Origin: Methylocystis heyeri
Lineage (GTDB): Bacteria; Pseudomonadota; Alphaproteobacteria; Rhizobiales; Beijerinckiaceae
Assembly (NCBI RefSeq): GCF_004802635.2
Contig: NZ_CP046052.1
Location: 2,666,001 to 2,730,000 of the forward strand
Reading direction: 5' to 3'
DNA: 64,000 nt
In this document: in pieces, positions 1 through 10,000 of the stretch
Layout of the letters: each line of letters opens with the position of its first letter
Numbering within the stretch: position 1 is the stretch's first letter
Program-made: the position numbers and the translations under genes
The notes under the pieces: model-generated
The model's input: only the letters and a program-made list of their open reading frames with translations
Told to the model about the DNA's origin: nothing
The model's database searches: none

Positions 1-647
1 ATCGAGGCGCCGTTGCCGAGGTGGGCGACGACGACGCGGCCGGCGGCGTGAGCCGGCGAAATCTGCGCCAGCCTTCTCGCGATATATTCGTAGGACAGGC
101 CATGAAAGCCGTAGCGGCGCACGCCCTCGGCGTAAAATCGCCGCGGCAGCGCGAAGACGTCGTTGACGAAAGGATGATTGCGGTGGAACGCGGTATCGAA
201 ACAGGCGACCTGGCGCGCCTGCGGCCAGGCGTTGCGCGCCGCGACGATGCCGTCGATATTGTGCGGCTGATGCAGCGGGGCGAGCGGAACAAGCGCCCGG
301 AGGCGGTCGAGGACCTCGCCGGCGACGAGCACGGGCGCGTCGTAATGAACCCCGCCATGCACGACACGATGCCCGACTGCGCTTATTTCGGCGCCCGGCA
401 GGGCTCGGCCCCGCCAGGAGAGAATGCGCCTCAGAGCCTCGTCGTGAAAAGAGCTCCCGTCGCTCTGCGACCAGCGGTCCTCCTGCAAGGTCGCGCCGGC
501 GGCGTCATGCGCCTCGATATGCCGGTCTCTCCCCGTCATCTCGGCGAGGCCCGAAGCCAGCATCGAGACTTCGTTCTCTTTCCGCTGGAACAAAGCGAAT
601 TTGATGGAGGAGGAGCCGGCGTTGAGCGTGACGATGTGTGAATTCAT
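1..647 (-). CDS. ackA: Acetate kinase (C-terminal part outside the window)
   Basis: Reading leftwards from an ATG at 647, the frame stays open to the window edge and gives about 215 residues. It starts MNSHIVTLNAGSSSIKFALF, the N-terminal acetate/butyrate kinase signature with its nucleotide/Mg-binding Asn. Further in are GHRVVHGG (substrate Arg region), FDTAFH (catalytic Asp) and RRYGFHGLS (phosphate-binding His). The last visible residues are AHLGNGAS, also conserved. The enzyme interconverts acetate + ATP and acetyl phosphate + ADP in the cytosol. Full-length members are about 400 aa, so roughly half is missing here because of the window boundary, not through truncation of the gene. It lies 74 bp downstream of the 3-hydroxybutyrate dehydrogenase gene on the same strand, so co-transcription is possible. 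Confidence 0.95.
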   Translation of the reverse strand, partial: MNSHIVTLNAGSSSIKFALFQRKENEVSMLASGLAEMTGRDRHIEAHDAAGATLQEDRWSQSDGSSFHDEALRRILSWRGRALPGAEISAVGHRVVHGGVHYDAPVLVAGEVLDRLRALVPLAPLHQPHNIDGIVAARNAWPQARQVACFDTAFHRNHPFVNDVFALPRRFYAEGVRRYGFHGLSYEYIARRLAQISPAHAAGRVVVAHLGNGAS

Positions 648-721
648 TGCGACGCTTCCTGCAGGGGCTTCGCCGGGACGGCGCACTGGAGCCGGACATC
701 AACCGTGAAAACGAATGCGCT

Positions 722-1504
722 TTAATGCGCGGTCCAGCCGCCGTCGATGCTGAGAACGGCGCCGGTGATGGATTTGGCTTCGTCCGAGGCGAGGAAGACC
801 GCGAGCGCGGCGACCTGTTCCGGGGTGACGAATTCCTTGGTCGGCTGGGCTTCCAGCAAGACGTCGTTGACCACCTGATCGCGCGTGAGATTGCGCGCGG
901 CCATGGTGTCCGGGATCTGCCGCTCGACCAGCGGCGTCCAGACATAGCCGGGGGCGATGGCGTTGACGGTGATTCCATCGCGCGCGAATTCCAGAGCCGC
1001 GGTTTTGGTCAGGCCGGCGAGGCCGTGCTTGGCCGCGACATAGGCGGACTTGAACGGAGACGCCACCAGGGCGTGAGCGGAGGCCGTGTTGATGATGCGC
1101 CCCCATCCGCGCGCCTTCATGCCGGGAGCGGCGGCGCGAATGGTGTGGAACGCCGACGAGAGATTGACGGCGATGATGGCGTCCCATTTTTCGACCGGAA
1201 AACTCTCGATCGGTTCGACATGCTGGATTCCCGCATTGTTGACCAGCACGTCGACCGAGCCGAAAACCCGCTCCGCCTCGGCCATCATCTGCGCAATCTG
1301 GGCGGGAACGCTCATATCCGCGGCCAGATAAAGCGCTTTCACCGAAAAGTCGCGCTCGATCCCAACGCGGGCGAGCTCGATCTCGTCGGGGCTGCGGGAG
1401 CCGTTGAGGACGACATTGGCGCCTTTTTCCGCAAAGGCGCGCGCCATCGCCAAGCCGATTCCGCTGGTGGAGCCCGTGACGAGCGCGATCTTGCCTTTGA
1501 GCAT
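722..1504 (-). CDS. bdhA: D-3-hydroxybutyrate dehydrogenase (SDR family)
   Basis: A 260-residue classical short-chain dehydrogenase. The NAD-binding loop TGSTSGIG is at residues 10-17 and NNAG at 89-92. The catalytic residues Ser142, Tyr155 and Lys159 fall at the positions known for 3-hydroxybutyrate dehydrogenases, and the C-terminus ends DGGWTAH, typical of that subfamily. It oxidises (R)-3-hydroxybutyrate to acetoacetate with NAD+, the entry step for re-using polyhydroxybutyrate. The start at 1504 (MLKGKIALVTG) is chosen because a GGAGGA ribosome site lies about 5 bases upstream and the Rossmann fold begins at once; a longer reading from 1591 would add 29 residues without family support. 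The substrate call rests on family resemblance and the tail; a general SDR is the alternative. Confidence 0.9.
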   Translation of the reverse strand: MLKGKIALVTGSTSGIGLAMARAFAEKGANVVLNGSRSPDEIELARVGIERDFSVKALYLAADMSVPAQIAQMMAEAERVFGSVDVLVNNAGIQHVEPIESFPVEKWDAIIAVNLSSAFHTIRAAAPGMKARGWGRIINTASAHALVASPFKSAYVAAKHGLAGLTKTAALEFARDGITVNAIAPGYVWTPLVERQIPDTMAARNLTRDQVVNDVLLEAQPTKEFVTPEQVAALAVFLASDEAKSITGAVLSIDGGWTAH

Positions 1505-1626
1505 CTGATGTCCTCCGTAAAAGCGGCGCCCGGCGCCCTTCCCCGGCCCATACGACGATAGGGAGTTTACAAGACCGGCAGAAGAAAACATCGAGAGAAT
1601 CTATCCGGCCCGACGGCTCTTTTGCC

Positions 1627-3774
1627 TCAAAAGCCCGCGCGATACCTCACGCCGAAGACATTTACCGGACCGCGAGCGCTGTTGTGCCCGGGGTTGATCA
1701 GCAGCTGGTGGTCGAAGGTCACGTCCATCCAGTCGTTGATCCACAGCTTGTAATAAAGTTCGGACGCTTTTTCGCCGGCATAGCTCAACGCGCCGTCGCC
1801 GATATAGACGCTGGTCCCGCCGCTGCCGAAATAGCGGATCTGCGGGCCGGAAAGGCCGCCGAAAGCGACGGCTCCGCCGATCTCGTCCTTCTCGTGGTCC
1901 CATAGCGTTCCGGCGGCGACGAGGCCCAATGAGAGCTGACGCTGGACGTCGGTGTAATCCACGGTCTCATAGCGGCCGTCCAGCATACTGGCCCGCATGA
2001 AGAACCCGAGCCCCGGCATGAGCTGCTGCTTGAGATTGATTCCGCCGCCGATCTTGACGCTGCGGCGTCTCAGATTGTCGATGCTGGGCGGAAAATCCCC
2101 GGCAGCGTAGGCGAGCGCCGTAACCTGATCGAGTTTGCTGAGATAGCCGTTGTCGGCATAAAAAAGGAACTTGAGCGCGCCGTCCTGCCCGAAAAGCTCA
2201 TAGCGCCCTTCGAGCTCCGTGACGCCCATATATTGCCGCCCGATCACCGGTTCGATCTCGGGTCCGTTGGGAACCTGCGAGAGCTGGAACAGGCCGCCGC
2301 GCAAGGTCCACCAGGATTGTTTCCACTCCGCGGCGGCGCCGTAGGTATAGCCCCAGGAATCGGCGGCGTAATCGAAGGCGCCCATCGAGTTGAACGCGAA
2401 GTTCAGAAAACCCGTGGTCGGGTCATGGGCGTAAACATTGTCGTCGAAGACATCGCCGACGGCGAATTTGCCGATCGTGAAGATCAGCCGGTCCTTGTCC
2501 ACCCTGCCGGCGAGCTGGTTTTGCGTCGCCTCCAGCACTTCGCTGTGCGAGCCTTCGTCACGATCCCCGCCGGGCCCGCCGAGGCCGATGATCTGGCGCA
2601 GGAAATAGCGCTGGAAACGCATATAGGGGGCCGAGGCCCCGACCTTGGCGACGGCGCCGTTGACATAGGCCGCGGCGCCGGTCGAATCCGACAGGCCGTA
2701 GCCCTGGTCGATTTCCGGATTGACGAAGACGCCTGATCCCTCCCACAGGCGCGCGCCCAGATAGAGGCCGGAGGTCGAGCCGCCGCGCGCCTGCCCATAG
2801 GGCGTGAAGCTGTTCTTGCCGGAGTAGAGCGCGGGGAATTTGGGATAGCCCTGCCCGACCGCGGTGGTCTGGCCATGCGCGCTGAATCTCTCCTCCTCGA
2901 CGCCTTTGTCGGACTCGCCGTGCTCCTTCGCTTCATATTGGGGGCCGAGATTGTAATTGAGCCCGAGGCGCACGATGTTGTTCTCGTTGCGGACCCTCGA
3001 GAAATACTGGGTATCTGCACCATTGTCGAACAATTGCGTATTGAGCGACTGGCTCAAAAACAAATATTCGAGCCGCGCCGACCAGTTGTCGGTCATCGCA
3101 TATTCGACTCCCGCCCCGAGGATATATTTCATCCTCGATGATTGCGAGGTCCCGGCGACGTAATAGTCCTCCGGACTGCCGCTGAAGAGGAGCTTTGCGG
3201 GTCCGCGCGCGCCCCCGGCCGCGACGCCGCCGGTGGCATAGATCAACATGCGATCGAAGGCATAGCCGAAACGCGCCTTGAGGCTGGCGAAATAATTGGC
3301 CGGGGTCGCATAGCTGAGGGCATAGGAGCGGACGCCGAGCGGCCAGAAGGCGGGCGAAGCGGGAAAAATGCCGCTCATGCCGCCGCGTCCGTTGAAGAAA
3401 TTGAAATCCGTCCCCACGCCGACCACCCAGGAGCCGAATTGCCAGCCATAGCCGGCCTGGGCGCCGAAGCTGACGGCGGAACGCTCTCGGCTCGCCGGAT
3501 AGAGGTCATAAGCGGGCGAGACAAAACCGCTGCCGGCCTGGAGGCGCTCCCCGACGTTCAACGGAAAGCCGCCGCCGAAATTGACGCCGGTGTAGAAGCC
3601 GGCCCAACTGACTTGCGGGGAAGAACCGCCGCTTTCCGCCGCCCTCGCGCCGCCGACACCGACAATCGTCGGAACGACGAGGGAAAACAGGGCGCCGGCG
3701 AGCCCGATCGCCGCCGTGATCCTTCCCGTCGCCTTACCCGCAATCACGCCGCCTCGCTTTCGGGTCCCGCGCAT
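1627..3774 (-). CDS. Outer-membrane porin: N-terminal beta-barrel fused to an OprB-type carbohydrate porin
   Basis: A 715-residue exported protein. Residues 1-45 form a signal peptide with a basic start, a hydrophobic core and cleavage near GARA|AES. Residues about 50-280 look like a small OMP25/OmpA-type beta-barrel (WAGFYTGVNFGGGF at its start, RLGLNYNLGPQY at its closing strand). After a charged linker, residues about 305-715 resemble the OprB carbohydrate-selective porin family, with aromatic-rich alternating strands and a terminal Phe. OprB porins are usually about 400-450 aa, so this is a two-barrel fusion or one enlarged barrel. Predicted role: diffusion of sugars or other small solutes across the outer membrane. 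The upstream flank has AGGA about 14 bases before the ATG. The two-domain architecture is inferred by eye. Confidence 0.8.
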   Translation of the reverse strand: MRGTRKRGGVIAGKATGRITAAIGLAGALFSLVVPTIVGVGGARAAESGGSSPQVSWAGFYTGVNFGGGFPLNVGERLQAGSGFVSPAYDLYPASRERSAVSFGAQAGYGWQFGSWVVGVGTDFNFFNGRGGMSGIFPASPAFWPLGVRSYALSYATPANYFASLKARFGYAFDRMLIYATGGVAAGGARGPAKLLFSGSPEDYYVAGTSQSSRMKYILGAGVEYAMTDNWSARLEYLFLSQSLNTQLFDNGADTQYFSRVRNENNIVRLGLNYNLGPQYEAKEHGESDKGVEEERFSAHGQTTAVGQGYPKFPALYSGKNSFTPYGQARGGSTSGLYLGARLWEGSGVFVNPEIDQGYGLSDSTGAAAYVNGAVAKVGASAPYMRFQRYFLRQIIGLGGPGGDRDEGSHSEVLEATQNQLAGRVDKDRLIFTIGKFAVGDVFDDNVYAHDPTTGFLNFAFNSMGAFDYAADSWGYTYGAAAEWKQSWWTLRGGLFQLSQVPNGPEIEPVIGRQYMGVTELEGRYELFGQDGALKFLFYADNGYLSKLDQVTALAYAAGDFPPSIDNLRRRSVKIGGGINLKQQLMPGLGFFMRASMLDGRYETVDYTDVQRQLSLGLVAAGTLWDHEKDEIGGAVAFGGLSGPQIRYFGSGGTSVYIGDGALSYAGEKASELYYKLWINDWMDVTFDHQLLINPGHNSARGPVNVFGVRYRAGF

Positions 3775-4079
3775 CCCGTTGATTTATCCTGTGTGCCAAG
3801 GGCGAATGACGATTACACGACAGAACCGCGCGAGCGCCGAGCGAGGGATCGTAATCGAAGGCGCGCGCCGCCATCCGCCTTTGCGGATCATAAGAGAAGC
3901 GCATCGGGAAGGCGCCCGAGATGGCCTCGAGCCGGATCTGGTTGAAAAGAATGATCTATCGACTGTGGATGCATCCAACTCCACGACATCAGCGCCCGCA
4001 AGCAGTCTTTGCTCAAGAGCTTTGGCGGCGTCGGCGCGTGCAACCCGACGACGTAGGTTAGGAGGCGGACGGCGCCGTC
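3775..4079. other. Intergenic stretch without a supported gene
   Basis: About 305 bp between the porin start and the end of the SWIM-protein gene. It should hold the porin promoter and leader on the minus strand. Short open frames exist on both strands but none has a ribosome site, a recognisable motif or a sensible composition. I could not identify a clear terminator. Confidence 0.6.
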
Positions 4080-5954
4080 TCACATGTCGCGCAGCGCCTC
4101 GACCAATATCGCCGCACGCAAAAAGGCGCCGGCGTCTCGCGGATTGTGAAGCCAGCCCTCAAAGCGCTCCGCCGTCCGCGTCCAGCCCGAGTCGACGAGT
4201 CCCCGAAGGACGCCCGCCCCGTCACGCTTGAAATCATGGCCGATTCGCTTGACGCCGGCATGCAACGCTCCGGCGAGTAGAAGCCGCGCCGTTCCTAGCG
4301 CGTCGCCCTGCTTCTCTCTTTGGGCGACGGGCGGCGCCGACGGCGCGTGCGCATCATCGAGGTCGGGAACGATGAAGCGTTCCGATGTCGATAGCGACCA
4401 CGGATCGCAGACAGCCTCGCCATCGACGAAGCGGACGACGCCCGCGATCTGCCGCAGGCCGCCGTAATCGAATATGCGCGACAAAACGTCGATCGCCTGC
4501 GGCGCGCCCGCATCCCAGCGCCTTTCCAGCATCAATCGCTCGCCGTCGACGAGCGTGACCGCGCCTCGCCAGATTTGTTCGCTCGGCTGCCAAATATGGC
4601 CGAGAATTTCCGCGACCTGAAAGACGTGGAAATCATGGACAAGGCTGCGAGGACGAATGAATCCGGGCGGCCGATGCGCGATGGCTTCCCGCAGTGGAGC
4701 GAGCAATGGGGCGAAAACCGGTCCCGGCGCGCTCATGAGTGGTCCACGCGCCATAACCGACGTCTTGTCTCGCGCCGCGCTTGAGAATGTGACGACGCCG
4801 TCGGCGCGCCGCCTGGCGGTAGAGCTCAACGCCTGACCATGGGCCAGAGCGTCGAGCCTGACGCCGCGCAGCATCGAACGCCTGGAAACCAACGCCTCGC
4901 CCGACCCGTCCTTCGGCGCTGAAGCAAACGTCTTGCGCATCAACATCGGCGCGCCCGTATCGCTGTCGACCAGCATGACGGCGGCGTCGAATTCGCGCCC
5001 CTGTCGGACGACGCGGGCTCCGAGCGAGACCAGCCTGGTCTTCGCCATGGCGGTCTCCATCGGCTCGCCAAAACCGAGCGCCGAAGCCGACCCCGCTCGG
5101 GGGCGCGCAAAAAGTTCGACGACGAGCGCAAGCAGCTCCGCCGAATCATAGCGCGCGCTACGCGCTTCATAGGAGACGATCTGCCCCTGAAGCGCTTCGA
5201 GCGCGAGCGCGAGCCAGGCGGCGCCGGCAGAGCGTGCTTCCTCGAGCGCATGATCGAGCGCCCGGCCATGCGCTATGACGCCGGCCGTCGCGCCTTCCGT
5301 GAGCAGGCTCTCGATCAGCGCGTCGCAAGTGGCGACCAGCGCCTCGCTCGCTTCGATCCGCGGGGGCTCTCCGATCGTCGCCTCCGCTGCGCCATTGGCG
5401 CGATGAAAAGCCTCGACCGCCAGAACGACATGGGCGCAGCCACCGCCGCGCGCGCAATCGCATCGGGCGTAGTTGGGGTCGTTGGGAGCAAGAAAACGCA
5501 CATTGGCCATCGCCAGAGCCGCGGCCGGGGTCGCCCCCCGCGTCAGGCGGATATGAACGCCGCCGCGACGCAATTTTGCGAGGCTCGCGTGTTCGCCGGC
5601 GTCGAGGGCGTTTTCGAGAGCGGCGAGATCTAGCGTCCCGGGATCCCATTCCCGCGGGGCGTCGGCCGCGCCGCGATGCGCTTCCCGATAGGCGACCACC
5701 AGTCCGATGCGATGTCGGCACATGCCACTCGCCGGGCACGAGCAATCGGCCTCCAGCGGCGTCTTTCCCGGAGAAAGGCGGGTGAGCGCGCCATCCGCAA
5801 ACCGCGCCTCTATCGCGCCGTCGGAAGTTTCGGCGAGCGTGGGGCTTCTTCCTTCCGTCTGGTCGCGTAGCGCGCGTTTGAGCAGGCCGGCGTTGGCGAG
5901 CTGGATGAGAGCGTCGTCGGCGAGAGCGACGAGATCGGGGCGCGAGATCATCAT
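4080..5954 (-). CDS. yehQ: SWIM zinc-finger protein (YehQ-like)
   Basis: A 624-residue protein with two zinc-finger motifs of SWIM type (CxCx(n)CxH): Cys71, Cys73, Cys79, His81 and again Cys165, Cys167, Cys173, His175. SWIM domains bind DNA or protein; in this setting the protein is presumed to be the target-recognition or adaptor component of the ATPase system encoded upstream. The remainder is helical and Ala/Arg-rich with no motif I recognise. It is the last gene of a five-gene operon; its ATG at 5954 overlaps the TGA of the VWA gene by 4 bases, indicating translational coupling. E. coli yehQ is the counterpart by content and position next to a VWA gene. The symbol is assigned by analogy; the function is unproven. 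Confidence 0.8.
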   Translation of the reverse strand: MMISRPDLVALADDALIQLANAGLLKRALRDQTEGRSPTLAETSDGAIEARFADGALTRLSPGKTPLEADCSCPASGMCRHRIGLVVAYREAHRGAADAPREWDPGTLDLAALENALDAGEHASLAKLRRGGVHIRLTRGATPAAALAMANVRFLAPNDPNYARCDCARGGGCAHVVLAVEAFHRANGAAEATIGEPPRIEASEALVATCDALIESLLTEGATAGVIAHGRALDHALEEARSAGAAWLALALEALQGQIVSYEARSARYDSAELLALVVELFARPRAGSASALGFGEPMETAMAKTRLVSLGARVVRQGREFDAAVMLVDSDTGAPMLMRKTFASAPKDGSGEALVSRRSMLRGVRLDALAHGQALSSTARRRADGVVTFSSAARDKTSVMARGPLMSAPGPVFAPLLAPLREAIAHRPPGFIRPRSLVHDFHVFQVAEILGHIWQPSEQIWRGAVTLVDGERLMLERRWDAGAPQAIDVLSRIFDYGGLRQIAGVVRFVDGEAVCDPWSLSTSERFIVPDLDDAHAPSAPPVAQREKQGDALGTARLLLAGALHAGVKRIGHDFKRDGAGVLRGLVDSGWTRTAERFEGWLHNPRDAGAFLRAAILVEALRDM

Positions 5955-7069
5955 TTGATCTTGCTCGCGAGCCAGGACGCGAGTTCCCCCGGCGTCATCG
6001 CGCCGACTTCCGCGCCGGCGGCGACGAGTTTTTCCGCCGCGAGACGGTCATAGGCAGGGTCGGCGGCCTCGTCGAGCGCCGCGAGGCCGAGCACCAGCGT
6101 GCGCTGCTCCGTGAGCGACTTCACACGCCGGATCATCATCGCCTCGCTCGCGCCTTCATAGAAATCCGAGATCAGCACGACGATGGCGCGGGCCGGCTGC
6201 TCGATCAGCTCCTGCGCATAGGCCAGCGCTCCCTGAATATCGGTTCCGCCGCCGAGTTGAACTTTCATCAGAAGCTCGACCGGGTCCTGCGCATCGCGCG
6301 TCATATCGACGATTGCGGTGTCGAAGGCGACGAGATGAGTCTTCACGCCGGGCAGGCCCATGAGGCAAGCCGCGGTGACAGCCGAATGAATGACCGAGCC
6401 GACCATGGAGCCGGATTGATCGACCAGCAGTATGATTTGCCAGGGCTGGAGCGTGCGCTGGTTGCGCGCGAAGAAATGGAGACGCTCGACCGTTATGCGC
6501 CGCGTCTTCGGATCGTAATGCCGCAGATTGTCGCGCAGCACGCGCTTGAAATCGAGATTGGCGCCGGCTTTCAGCGGGGTGTGGCGCCTGCGGTCGACGG
6601 CGCCGGAGAAGGCAATCGCCACATCGCGCGCCAGCTTCTCCATCAGCTGCCGGACGACATCCTGCACGAGCTTGCGGGCCATATCGAGCACCTGCGGATT
6701 CATCAGGTGCTTGGTTCTCAGCACGGCTCGCAGCAGCGTCTCGTTCGGCGTCACGCGCGAGAGAACGTCCGGGCTCGTGACGATATCGTCTATCGCGAAG
6801 CGCTCGATCGCGTCCCGTTCCAGCCGTTCGATGGTCTCCTTGGGAAAAAGGCGATGGATCTCGTTGATCCATTGGGGCGAAGAGAGCACGGAGCCGCCGC
6901 GAGCTCCCTGCTTGTTCCTCAGGCCGCGCTCCGCGAGGTCGGGGTCGCGGCCATAGAGCCATTCTATGGCTGCATCCATCGCGCTCGCGGTCTCGCCGAG
7001 CCCACCGCATGCGCCCTCCGCGGCCTCGCCGAGAATCAGCCGCCAACGTTCGAGGTGGGCGACGCTCAT
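5951..7069 (-). CDS. yehP: VWA-domain protein, CoxE/YehP-like
   Basis: A 372-residue protein. The C-terminal half is a von Willebrand factor A domain with the metal-dependent adhesion motif DQSGSMVGS around residues 216-224, followed by the second MIDAS Thr region (GGGTDIQGAL) and ISDFYEG. The N-terminal half is helical. VWA proteins of this type pair with MoxR-family AAA+ ATPases, which remodel or insert cofactors into partner proteins; such an ATPase heads this operon. It overlaps by 4 bases both the upstream DUF4132 gene and the downstream SWIM gene. E. coli yehP is the counterpart. Cytosolic: no signal or membrane segment is seen. The partner or substrate is unknown. Confidence 0.85.
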   Translation of the reverse strand: MSVAHLERWRLILGEAAEGACGGLGETASAMDAAIEWLYGRDPDLAERGLRNKQGARGGSVLSSPQWINEIHRLFPKETIERLERDAIERFAIDDIVTSPDVLSRVTPNETLLRAVLRTKHLMNPQVLDMARKLVQDVVRQLMEKLARDVAIAFSGAVDRRRHTPLKAGANLDFKRVLRDNLRHYDPKTRRITVERLHFFARNQRTLQPWQIILLVDQSGSMVGSVIHSAVTAACLMGLPGVKTHLVAFDTAIVDMTRDAQDPVELLMKVQLGGGTDIQGALAYAQELIEQPARAIVVLISDFYEGASEAMMIRRVKSLTEQRTLVLGLAALDEAADPAYDRLAAEKLVAAGAEVGAMTPGELASWLASKIK

Positions 7070-10000
7070 GCCGGCGCCTTCCCGGCGGATTGCGCGATTG
7101 TCGCCACGTCGCGCAAGATTTCGCTCGCGACCAGCGGATCGAGCGCGCCGAAAGTCCTGGCGCCCGGCGCCTGTGCGCCGCGGCGCACGCCATACCAGTT
7201 TGGTTCTCCGAGCATGATCTTGCCGAGCTTCTGGGTCGCGTTCCCAGCGTCTGGCGCGCCGGCGTAGATCCCGTCCTCAAAGGGAAGATAAGCGACGAGT
7301 TTTTCGCCGCCGGGGAGACTCATGTGACGCTCGATCCAGTGAATGCCGCCGGCGTCCTGCGGCTGTCCGAGACGCCATCCGCGCCCGCGCATGCCCCACA
7401 GGCGCGGCGATTCGATTTCGACGCCGTCGAACCGCCCGATCTCGCTTGCGCTTTTCTCGCTTTCGGTCAAAGCGAAAATCTCGCGGCCGAGCTGCGGGAA
7501 AGGCTGTACGATCTCGTAATCGCCAAACAGGGCCCCCCAGCCGATGCGCTCGTCATCGCTCATATAGATCGGATGGGCGAGGCCGATCTTCCCCTTTGCC
7601 TGCGCGGTCACATCGATCTCGATCGGATCGTCATTGGCGTCGGTGAAGGAGAGATCGTCGGCGACGCGAAAGAAGGTCGCCGCTCCGTCTTCGTCATAGG
7701 CGGCCCAGACGAGCCGCTGGGCGAGATGGCGAATGAACGGATGCGCGGCGAAGAAGGTCCAGAAGACTTCGGGCGAGACCCGCCGCGCGGAACCGAGCAT
7801 GGTTTCGAGTCGAGTGATTTGCAAAGCGGCGGCGGCGCGCGCGTCCTTCTTCAGCGTCGACCAACGGGCCTGGGCCGCGGCGGCTTTTTCCGCATCGTCG
7901 GATTTGTTCGGCTTGGGCAGGTCCTTGATCCGCGCGCCGCTCGAATCTTTCACCCAGGGTTTCAGAAATTCATCGAAGCCGACACGGAATTTGCGCTCGC
8001 CGAAATCGAGATCGAGACCGCCGCGCGAGTCGAGATCGAGATCGGGCGCGAGACGATCGGCGAGTTCCTCGGGCGTCAGATCGCGCGCCTCGGCGATTGC
8101 GGCGATCTTCTCGCGGGCCTTGTCTTGCAGCCCCTTGAACTTCACCTTCTCGGCGACGCCGTTGAGATGCATCAGCGCGACGTCGCTGCCGATGTCCGCA
8201 AGCACGTCGAGCGCGCTCACGGCGCGGGCATGCGCGGATTCGCCCGGCCATTTGCGGAGCAGCGGGGTCAGCTTGCGCGCGCATTCGTCGTCGCCGATCC
8301 AGCCCATGGCGCGCATCGCCCAGCCGTCCTTGCCCGGCGCGCCGGCGCCGAGCCAGGCGGAGAAGAGATCGAAGGCGAAAGCGGAAAGACTTTTCGGGTC
8401 GCAGGCCTCCCGCACTTGCGCGACGCCTGGATAGACATCGTCGGACTTGACGAAAGACAGCATCTCCAGCAGCGCAACGACCGCCTCTTGCGGCAGAGCG
8501 CCGCCGGAACGCAGCTTCGGCGAGACAAGCGCTGCGGGCGCGAGCCATGCGGGGAGCTTTGCGACCTTTGCAGGCGTCTGCCTCAGCGGATCTCGCGTCA
8601 GCACTTGTTTTACGGCTTCTTCTACGCGCGGCTCGATCTGCGCATAATCGCGAGTCGCTTCTTGCAATAATGCAGCGTTCGCCTCTTTCGCCGCGGCCAT
8701 CCAGCGTAGCGCATATTCGGCCTCTTCACGCGCCTGGCCCGGCGCGCCGATGGCCTGGGGAAGCAGATTGTAGATCGCCGTGCGCGGATGAGCGCGCAGC
8801 CAGTCGCGCCCGGCGTCGCGCGCCTTTTTGAGCCGCAACATGGCGCGCGCCGCTATCGGCGCAATCTCCGGAGCGCCGATAGCAGCGACGATGGGAAGGA
8901 TCTCGACGGGGTTGGACCGCAAATGCCCGAGCAAGCCTTCGAGCGCTTTGTCGCCGAAACGGCTCATCATTTCGGGAACGACGAGTCTCCACTCGACACT
9001 GCAGATCGCCATGAATCGTGGGCGCGACCACAACAGCATGGCGAGTTCTTCTGGCTGACGCGCGACAGCGCGGCACATATTTGCATAGGTCCCCCACAAC
9101 CAGCTCTCGCTCCCCGCGAGAGCGTCGCACCGCGCCCCGAGCCAGCTTACCCATTGCACAGCGTCGGCGCCCTCGGCAGGCATGGGTTCGGCGGCGGGCC
9201 ATGGCTCGCGGATGGGAGCCTGTGTCTCGGCAAAGGCGATCTGCTTGGGCAATTCCTTAAGATCGCTCAATGCGCCGTATCGACGATAGGGGTCGGGAGC
9301 GGGCGCTGCCATCGCGCCGATCACAGTCGGGGTGGATATCGGCTCCAGCGTCAGCCGGATGTCCTCGCTCTTTGCCCGCTTCGCGCGCCAGGGCGGAGCC
9401 GAAAGCACGGTGGGCCACGCCTCGCGCGGCGCCGACTCCCCCGCGAGATCGAGCAGCGCGCCGAGGCTTTTTTGCGCTTTGGCGTCGAGGCTTTGTGCGA
9501 TCGCCTGCGCGACGTCCTGGCCGATCTCGTTCAGAAGCAAGAAAAGCCGTCCCCTTATCGCCGGATCGACCCGGCCCGTAGAATAGGCGATCAGAAGGCG
9601 TGCGAACATGCGACGCGGATAGGTTTTTTGCGCGAGATCGAAAGCGGCGCGGATCGGCTTCTCCATGAGCCGTGAATAGAGACCATCCGCCGACTCGAAC
9701 GCCTCGTCGTCGAGAATCGCGCAAGCTATGTCGCAGCGCTGGTTTTCTTCGAGCACGCGCGAGAGCCATTCGAGCACCGACGTCGGCGATTCTCCATGCG
9801 CCCGCGCCACAGCCTGCGCGGTTGCGGCCATGCAGGCGGCGGTGACATCGGAGCCATGGAAGGACTGAAAAAGCCCGCGTTGGATACGACAGGGCTCGGT
9901 TTGCGAGGGTGGCGCATCGAGAACCAAATGCGCAAATTCAGGATGGAGCCGGGTGTCGAATGACAGGCTCGCTGCTTCGTGCAGAACGGCCAGCGGCTTC

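Noticed and set aside
21-1561. Long plus-strand open frames over ackA and bdhA
   Set aside because: They are complements of genes with clear enzyme motifs on the minus strand; their translations are Arg/Gly/Asp-rich and have no recognisable domain.
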